A stretch of DNA of 64,000 bases from Tilletiopsis washingtonensis. Its lineage: Eukaryota; Basidiomycota; Exobasidiomycetes; Entylomatales. The notes beneath the pieces are model-generated. The model was not told the DNA's origin. It did not search any database and saw only the letters and a program-made list of their open reading frames with translations. The DNA lies in assembly GCF_003144115.1 (NCBI RefSeq), contig NW_020312016.1, positions 258,777-322,776 of the forward strand. Reading direction: 5' to 3'. Shown piece after piece: positions 57,496 to 64,000 of this stretch (position 1 is its first letter; the number at the start of each line of letters is the position of its first letter). Made by a program: the position numbers and the translations under genes.

Positions 57496-58922
57496 CTAGG
57501 GCGCCCCGGCTGCCAAGCCCGGAGCACGGCCGGCGCGGATAAGGTCGAGGAAGTTGCTCTTGCTGAGCTCAGCGACTGGAAATGGCGGCTCGGGGTCAGC
57601 AAGGGTCCACGGACACACTGCATTGGCCTGCATCTGCATGCCCGTCGATGCGACTCACCAGCCTTGCCCTTGCCGCCAAGCTCGTTGCGGCCCTTTTCGC
57701 TGCTGCGCGCCGAGTCGGCCATCGCACCGGCGCCGCGGCCGTCCTCCTCGAGATCCGCCTCCGACGTGTTCTGCGCGGCCCGAATGGCATTGAATAGCTT
57801 GACCACTGCAGACGCCGCCTGTCAGCTGCCGAATGTCGGGAAGCATGCACGACGACTAACCTCCGCGCTGGGCCACCTTGCGCAGCCGCTTCTCCCGTCC
57901 CGTCGCTCCGCCCTCCTCCTCCCACTTGATGCCCGCCTGACCTGGTGGGCCTTCGCCCGGCGGACAGCCTGGCGCGCCCCAGCCAGCGATGACATCCTTG
58001 ACGCGTGCGCGCTCCTCGCGCTCCTTGCGCGCCTCGGTCGCCAGGCGCGACGCCTTGGCCGAGAGCTTGGTGGCCTGCGCCGCCTTGCGCAGGTGCGGCG
58101 CCATGGACAGGATCGGGCCGCCGGGCGCGGGCTTGCTCGACGTAGCCACGGGCGCAGCCTCGGTGTCTGATTGCGCATCTGCATCTGCAAGGCTGCCTGA
58201 CGGCGCCGGGCCACCGAGCAGGTCCTGAAGCGTCGCACCGAAGGACGTCGGCGAGACCGCACGACGCTTGCGCTCTGTCGCGAGAGGTGTCAGCCAGCTG
58301 CCAGCGAGCAACATGCTCCGGCTCAAAGCGTCTATGAGAGCCGAGATAGCCTGTCACTGCGCAGAGCCGAAGCCGTCGTAACGCATGCAGCGCACATTTC
58401 GCGGCCATGACTAGCATGATGAAGTTCTGCCGTCCCCCAGTAAGAGGAGCGCAGACGACTGGCATCGATCGCTACAGCCCGGTCACGCCCCCGCTCCGGA
58501 GCGACGCAGCGAAAGCCGCTGAGACATACACCTCCCTGCTTCTCGCACACACGGCAACCGCACTCACTCTGTGTCTTCTTGCTCTTCGTCGTCTTCTCAA
58601 TCTCGCCGTCCGTGTCCACCTCGGACTCGCCCGCCTCCACGTCGCCTTCCTCGTCGCCACCCTCCGAGTCCTCCTCGTCGTCGTCGTCCGAGTCCGGCTC
58701 GTCTCTCCGCGGCGCTGTTGGCCGCTTGCGCTTCGCTGCGCCCGCCTGCTGCTGTGGCTGCTGCTTGGAGCCAGCCCGCTCGGCGCCCGTCGCGCGCGCT
58801 GCCGGCCCGCGCGCCGGCCCGCCGACGGGGTTCTGGTTGGCGCGCATGCTGAACTTGCCCTTTGGCCGGCCGGCGGAGCTCGAGCCTGAGGGGCCGCCGC
58901 GTGACTTGTATGCGGGTGCCAT
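57496..58922 (-). CDS. RRP15: rRNA-processing protein RRP15
   Basis: Rrp15 is a nucleolar component of pre-60S particles needed for processing of 27S pre-rRNA. Exons are 58922-58568, 58274-57861, 57805-57659 and 57575-57496, giving 331 residues. The N-terminus is basic with a long acidic run (DEPDSDDDDEEDSEGGDEEG). Family landmarks are KRKRRAVSPTSFGATLQDLL, ATEARKEREERARVKDVI, REKRLRKVAQRGVVKLFNAI and, in the last exon, VAELSKSNFLDLIRAG. The LRKVAQRGVVKLFNAIRAAQ block is the strongest. One intron uses a GTTAGT donor, and the first intron (293 nt) is long. The gene is head-to-head with MDJ1. Confidence 0.92.
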
Positions 58923-59210
58923 GATGTGTGAGATGGAGGTGTGGGGGTTGCGAGGGTGTGTGGAGCCCAGGCAGCGGCTGCTGCCTCGGGGCCGCCAGCC
59001 AAAAAAGCTGGGAGCGGCGCAATCGGCCGACAAGCGCCGAGCGCGGCGGCCCTCCGTCCGCGGCTGCCTGCGCGCCTGCCAGAGGATTTCCAGGCGCTTC
59101 GGCGCCGGCGCCGTGCGGTGTAAGCGCGCGCTTCCAGCTCGTCGGCGAGCAGCGCAGCTCTCGTGGCCGCACATCTTCCTGCCCACCACTCCTCTCCTCC
59201 ATCGCTGGCA
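58923..59210. promoter_or_regulatory. Shared upstream region of RRP15 and MDJ1
   Basis: This is a 288-bp head-to-head spacer, the shortest divergent promoter in the window. It is CT-rich before MDJ1 (CCACTCCTCTCCTCC). I looked for heat-shock elements and saw only partial TTC/GAA spacing, too weak to claim. Confidence 0.45.
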
Positions 59211-61215
59211 ATGGTCCTGATACGTGCCGCCTCCACGCTGCTGCCGGGCGCAGGCGTCGGTGCCGTCGCCACGGCCAGTGCAGCAGCTGCGGCCGTGTCG
59301 TCTGCCGCTTCTTCTTCCTCCTCCTCCACCTCGCCGCCGAGCGCCAGCGCAGCACCGGCACAGGCGCAGGCCACCTCGCCGCGCCTCTTCCACGCTCGCG
59401 CTCGTCCACGTGCTCGCACCAGCCCGGCACTCTCCTACGCCGCCGCTGCTGCGTCGGCACCCCGGCCAGGCGCTGCCGCACGCGGCTTCCAGTCCAGTGC
59501 TGCGCGCGCAGCATCGGCAAAGGACCCTTATCAGACGTTGGGCGTGAAGAAGGACGCCTCGCCGCGGGACATCAAGAGTGCATACTACGACGTGAGTGCA
59601 TACATGCGCTGCGCTGGCCTGCACAAGCGAGCGGGCGGCGTGGTAGCTGGTGCGCGAGCGGCGCGCCGCAGCGACTGGCGAGTCCTCGCTCGCATTGTGG
59701 CGCAGCGTAGCTCAGGTCGCACGCCGGCTCTGCCAGCCAGCTCATGCTGACCGCCTCGCCGCAGCTGGCCAAGAAGTACCATCCCGACACCAACAAGGAG
59801 AAGGGGTCAAAAGAGCGCTTCGTCGAGATTCAGGCCGCCTACGATGTGAGCACTGCGGCGCAGGACTGCTTGAGCTGCGCTGACATGTGCTGTACAGGTG
59901 CTGTCCGACTCCAAGAAGAAGGCCGCCTTCGACCAGTACGGCACGACCGACGGCTCGCCGGGCTTTGACCCATTCGGCGGTGCTGGCGGACCAGGCGGCT
60001 TCGGAGGATTCGGCGGCTTCGGCGGCGGCTTCGGTGGCTTTGGCGGCGGCGGCGCCAGCGCTGGCGGGCCATCAGCCTCTGACATCTTTGAGGGCCTGTT
60101 CGGCAGCGCCTTCGGCGGCGGAGGCGGCCGCGGCCGGGCGCAGACGCAGGGCTTCGCTGGCGAGACGCGCGGCGAGGACCTCGAGGTCAACGTCAGCATC
60201 TCCTTCGAAGAGGCGTGCCGCGGCGCTTCACGCTCGATCGTCACGAATCCAGTCGAGCGCTGCCAGCCATGCTCGGGCGGCGGTCTCAAGCCCGGCGCCC
60301 GCAAGAGCTCGTGCGCAGCCTGCGGTGGCACTGGAGCGCGCACTTTCGTCATCCAGGGCGGCTACCAGATGAACACGACGTGCCCGGCGTGCGGCGGCAG
60401 CGGCCTCAGCGTCAAGCAGGAGGACCAGTGCACGAGCTGCGAGGGTGTCGGCCGCGTGCGCGGGCGGCGCAACGTGCAGGTCAACATCCCCGCCGGCGTC
60501 GACGACGGCGCCAAGGTGCGCGTTGATGGCGCAGGCGACGTGCCATTGCAGGGCGCAGGCCGGCCAGGCGCACTCTACGTGCGCATCAACGTGCAGCCGT
60601 CAAAGACATGGCGGCGACAGGGCGCAAATCTGTACTTCCCGGCAGCGCTGCCCGTGCACACTGCCATCCTCGGCGGCCGCGTGCGCGTGCCCACGCTTGA
60701 TGGCGACGTCGAGCTGCGTGTGCCGGCCGGCACGCAGGTCGGCGACGAGATGCTCCTGCGTGGCCGCGGCGTGCCGAACCTTGCCCGCCGTAGCGAGAAG
60801 GGCGACCTGCTGGTGCAGTTCGAGGTGCAGATCCCGCGGTGAGTGTCCGTGCTCAACCTTGCCTACGCTGGCCTGGCTCACGTGATGAAAATCTAGGTCA
60901 CTCTCGCCTCGCCAGCGCGAGATCTTGCAGCTGTATGCCGATGACATCGAGGGCCGCGCGCCGCCACGACCGTCGCCGGCCGCCCCGTCGCCTCCGCCCT
61001 CGCCGCAAGCGTCTGGCTCTGCCTCTACCAGCACTTCAGGTAGGTATCGCGGTCCGGGTGGCAAGCCGATCAACCCCTCTGGCACGCGCAAGCCTTCTGC
61101 GCCTTCTCCTGCCGCTGCGGCACCGAGCAGTCCCGAGGCTGGCGCCTCCGCTGCTCCACAGGCCGACAGTCCGGGCCTGCTCGGACGCGCGTGGAAGTGG
61201 CTGTCGGGCCAATGA
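59211..61215 (+). CDS. MDJ1: Mitochondrial DnaJ (Hsp40) co-chaperone MDJ1
   Basis: Mdj1 works with matrix Hsp70 in protein folding. Exons are 59211-59591, 59765-59845, 59898-60838 and 60897-61215, giving 573 residues. An Ala/Ser-rich presequence without acidic residues covers about 100 residues. The J domain follows (DPYQTLGVKKDASPRDIKSA, HPD at 133-135), then a Gly/Phe region (GGFGGFGGFGGGFGGFGGGG). The zinc domain has four CxxCxGxG-type repeats from about residue 276: CQPCSGGG, CAACGGTG, CPACGGSG and CTSCEGVG. The substrate-binding part contains VPTLDGDVELRVPAGTQVGD. It ends LLGRAWKWLSGQ. A GTAGGT donor at 61040 paired with an acceptor at 61286 would instead give an Ala/Glu/Pro-rich C-terminus with its stop at 61447; see findings. 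Confidence 0.93.
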
Positions 61216-61620
61216 TCTGCGGCTCTCTTCCATCGGACTAGCATGTAGCGGTACTGATGCATGCAATCGCCCTGTTGTGCCCACAGATGCTGCTGGTGAT
61301 GCCGCATCTGCCGCTGCAGAGACAGAGGCGCCGAAGCCGGACGCTGCCGAGTCGTCAACTCCCGAGGCCGCCGCCAAGGAGGACCCGAGCAAGCCAGAGG
61401 ACGGCGCAGCAGACGTCACCACGGAGAGCAAAGAGGCCAAGCCATGACGCAGCGCGCGTGCACCTAGACTGCAACGACATGTCGATGAACTTGCTGCGCC
61501 TAATCACTACTCATCACACATCGCACTGCGCGCGCGTGGGAGACGACATAGACATTGTGCAGCGAAGGGAGATATGCATGGGAGGGAAGCGCGGATCCTG
61601 CGAGGCGGCCTGCAACTGCT
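61216..61620. other. Convergent spacer with possible alternative MDJ1 exon
   Basis: This lies between the MDJ1 stop and the Mg2+ transporter stop. Positions 61287-61447 form an open, coding-like frame (acidic, Ala/Pro-rich, ending ESKEAKP), preceded by a strong CTGATG...CCCACAG acceptor. It can join MDJ1 in frame by an alternative intron. The remaining 170 nt carry nothing recognisable. Confidence 0.5.
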
Positions 61621-64000
61621 CTAGGTGCGGTTGAGGTACTTGATCGTCGCGACGTAGCCGGCGATGCCGATGACGGCCATGAAGGAGACAATGCTGGATG
61701 GGCACGCCGTCAGCAGGCAGCCTGCACCACGCCTCGCGCATCTCGACTCACCCGGCAAACCAGTAGAGGTTGTCCGTCACGTCCTGGCCCGGCACGTGCA
61801 CGTTCATGCCCCACAGGCCGGTGATGACGTTCATCGGCACGATGACCGTGCCGAGCGCCGTGAGCTTGCTGAGCACGTCGTTGATCTGCGCGCGGCGGAG
61901 TCAGCACCAAGCGCAGCACTGGAGTGCGTGCTGCACGCACCTGGTTGTTCGCGTCCGTCATCTCGATGGAGATCTGCGCGAGGTCTGCAACACGCTGTCA
62001 GCACGGCGCCCGTGTCCGGGTCAACAACGGCTGCCTCACAGTTCGAGTGACTGCGCGAGAGAATCTTCTCGTAGTGGTTCAAGTTCTGCGTCATGGTGAT
62101 GAGATGGTCCTGGATGTCGGAGAGGTAGAGGCCAATGTCGGACTTGGGCGCCACGCTCCAGTTCTCGTTGCAGCGCTTCGCCAGGCCCTTGACGACGTCG
62201 GCCTTGTTGCCCATGAGGCGCAGCAGACCCATGACCTTCTTGCGGCATGTGCCGATGCGGCGCAGCATGTCGCTCTGCTCGGCCTCCTTGAGGATGAGCA
62301 CGAGCTCGTCGATCGAGTCGACCTCGTACTCGATCGACTGAATCAGCGGGCCAAACGCGTCGGTGATGTCGTCAATGAGCGCATACGAGATCCAGTCGGA
62401 CGTCACGTTGATGTAGTCCTTGAGCTGCTTGATGCGCCGGCGCACGTTCTGCGGGTGCGGCGTGGCGCGGAAGTGGAACGACAGCGTGCCCTCGCGGAAG
62501 ACGATGATGTACATGTTCAGCGGCTCGAGATAGGTCGGGCTGTACGGGTCCTGGTCGAAGGAGCGGAAGCAGACGAGGTAGTAGTTGCGGAAGAGCTCAA
62601 TCTTCTCGCGCGTCTCCTCCATCAGAATGTCCTCGGTGGTCAGCGGGTGAATGCCAAAGACCTGCGCCAGGGAGTCAGCTTCAGACGACAGGGCAACGCG
62701 ACGCCACAACTCACTCTGCTGAGCAGCTTCATCTCCTGGTCAGTGGGGCTCAGCACGTCGAGCCACCACGTGTTAGCCTCAGGGTCCTGGTCCATGCGGA
62801 TGCCGCCGCCTGGGATGACGCGGCCAGCGTTGGCCGGGACAGACGAGTTGCGCGCCAGGTTGGCGCCTGACGCGCGCTGAAAGCCAGACTGGCCTGCGAC
62901 AGACGGCGCCGGGCCGCCGAGCGGAGCACTGGCCAGCTCGGGCGTGTTGGCGCCCGTTGGCGGCGCAGTGTTGCCTTCCATGCGCCCGAGCTGCGCAGAG
63001 AGCGCACTGGCCTGCCGGTTCGCAGGCCGCGCGCCCGAGCCGCCGCTGCCTGCCTCCTCCGTCGCCGTCTCGCCTGGCGTGGGCGCGCGCGTCTGCTCGT
63101 TGCTTGGCGTCTCGGGCACAAGGCCCGAGAAGAGCTCCTCGAATGTCTGGCCCGGCGCCGGCAGCTCGGCGAGGTGCCGCGCGTGGATCGTCGAAGGCAG
63201 CGCATTGGAGTAGAAGGTGAAGCGATAGGGCTTCTCCGTTGTACTGCGCGCACCAAAGGCCGTCGTGTTGCGGCGCCGGTCGCGCGGGTGCACAAACGAG
63301 TCGCTGCGGCCCTGCGGCTGCGGCAGATGCTGCTTCGATGCCTCGTCGTACCGGCCGGCGTCGTACGACGGCGCAGAGCCGCCAGCAAGCAGTGGCGTCT
63401 TTGCGTCCGCTGCGGCCGAGTTGGCTCGCGCCCGGTCGGCATCGGCAGTGACGAGCAGGCCGTTGCCCATGATCGTCGGCCGTCCGCTGACCGGAATCGG
63501 CGGCGGCGACGTCGCGCTGGAGCCGCCTTCAAAGAGGGCCAGCTTGCGCTGGTATCTGCTGCTTCCGCCTCCAGCATCGGTGCCATCTGCGGGAGCGAAG
63601 CGGCGCGGGCGCCGCGAGTAGAACGTCGCATCGTCCGAGTCAGGACTGACGGCGTAGGCCGCAGCGCGCTCCGCGCCCTGAGCAGCCTCAGCTCCGCGCG
63701 GCGCAATCGGCAATGTCGCAGCGCTGCGCTGCCGCAGGCCGTTGGCAGCCCACGACGAGCTGGTGGCAGTGGCGCCGGCCTCTAGACGCGTGCGCTCCTC
63801 TGCGGCAAACGTCTCGAGCGCGCTCAGGTCAAACGTGAAGGGGTATCCGGGCGGGCAGCGCTCCTGGCCGGCGTGGTGGTGGTGCATGTCGTGGTCATGC
63901 TCGTCTCCGCCGAGCGCATTGCGCGGCGTGTGGTGCATGCCGCCTTCCAGGTGCTCGTGCGTCAGCTCGTCGCCGGGCGTCGTCATCGGGAAGCACACGT
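61621..64000 (-). CDS. CorA-type Mg2+ transporter, ALR/MNR2 family (5' end possibly outside window)
   Basis: This is a fungal CorA-related magnesium channel of the plasma membrane (ALR1) or vacuole (MNR2). Exons visible are 64000-62715, 62661-62040, 61984-61941, 61885-61752 and 61693-61621, with 53-58-nt introns. A His-rich N-terminal stretch (HDHDMHHHHAG), a disordered Ser/Ala/Pro region and RFTFYSNALPSTIHARHLAE lead into the CorA body: VFGIHPLTTEDILMEETREK, FRSFDQDPYSPTYLEPLNMY, ALIDDITDAFGPLIQSIEYE. The pore helix carries the essential Gly-Met-Asn motif in TGLWGMNVHVPG, followed by a second membrane helix (FMAVIGIAGYVATIKYLNRT). An ATG at 63986 could be the start, but upstream sequence is cut by the window edge. 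ALR1 versus MNR2 cannot be decided. Confidence 0.9.

Overview
The window reads as nuclear DNA of a GC-rich basidiomycete fungus. Every recognisable protein is fungal or eukaryotic. Almost every gene is cut by short introns, mostly 47-90 nt, with GTGAGT or GTGCGT donors, a CTGAC branch site 10-25 nt before the acceptor, and CAG or TAG acceptors. The ergosterol enzyme ERG5, protein O-mannosyltransferase PMT1, a fungal TAF4, a fungal uroporphyrinogen decarboxylase and a Zn2Cys6 regulator all fit. Ustilaginomycotina or a related smut or yeast lineage is a reasonable guess from base composition and intron style, but the window alone does not fix it.

I could support 21 known-family genes and one small candidate gene. 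Left to right: an MRP-type ABC transporter running off the left edge (-), adrenodoxin/ferredoxin reductase (-), a possible 31-residue spliced gene followed by a long hairpin (+), a 4 kb gene-free stretch, an amino acid permease whose second intron is a minisatellite (+), a mitochondrial HTD2-like dehydratase (+), ERG5 (-), an orphan MDR enoyl reductase (-), TAF4 (-), mitoribosomal mS34 (+), PMT1 (-), an NHA1-type Na+/H+ antiporter (+), tRNA adenosine deaminase TAD2 (+), an enlarged PEX3 (-), HEM12 (+), a short phospholipase D (-), SLX9 (+), a DIC1-type mitochondrial carrier (-), a full PX-PH phospholipase D of the SPO14 type (+), a Zn2Cys6 transcription factor (-), a 4.8 kb gene-free stretch, RRP15 (-), the mitochondrial J-protein MDJ1 (+) and an ALR/MNR2-type Mg2+ transporter running off the right edge (-).

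The layout is compact. Six head-to-head pairs share upstream regions of 0.3-1.1 kb (TAF4/mS34, PMT1/NHA1, PEX3/HEM12, PLD/SLX9, DIC1/SPO14-like, RRP15/MDJ1), and tail-to-tail pairs are separated by only 0.2-0.5 kb. Mitochondrial functions recur (FDXR, HTD2, mS34, DIC1, MDJ1; HEM12 feeds haem synthesis), as does ribosome biogenesis (SLX9, RRP15), but I see no dedicated gene cluster. I found no transposon, viral remnant, tRNA, rRNA or CRISPR array.

The most unusual observations are structural: a 43-bp near-perfect hairpin starting in the stop codon of the candidate mini-gene, a minisatellite-filled intron, two differently built phospholipase D genes 4 kb apart that share one intron position, two mutually exclusive in-frame C-termini for MDJ1, a GC-AG intron and a large low-complexity insert in PEX3, and long TGC/GCA-rich intergenic blocks. 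No convincing new multi-gene system is present.
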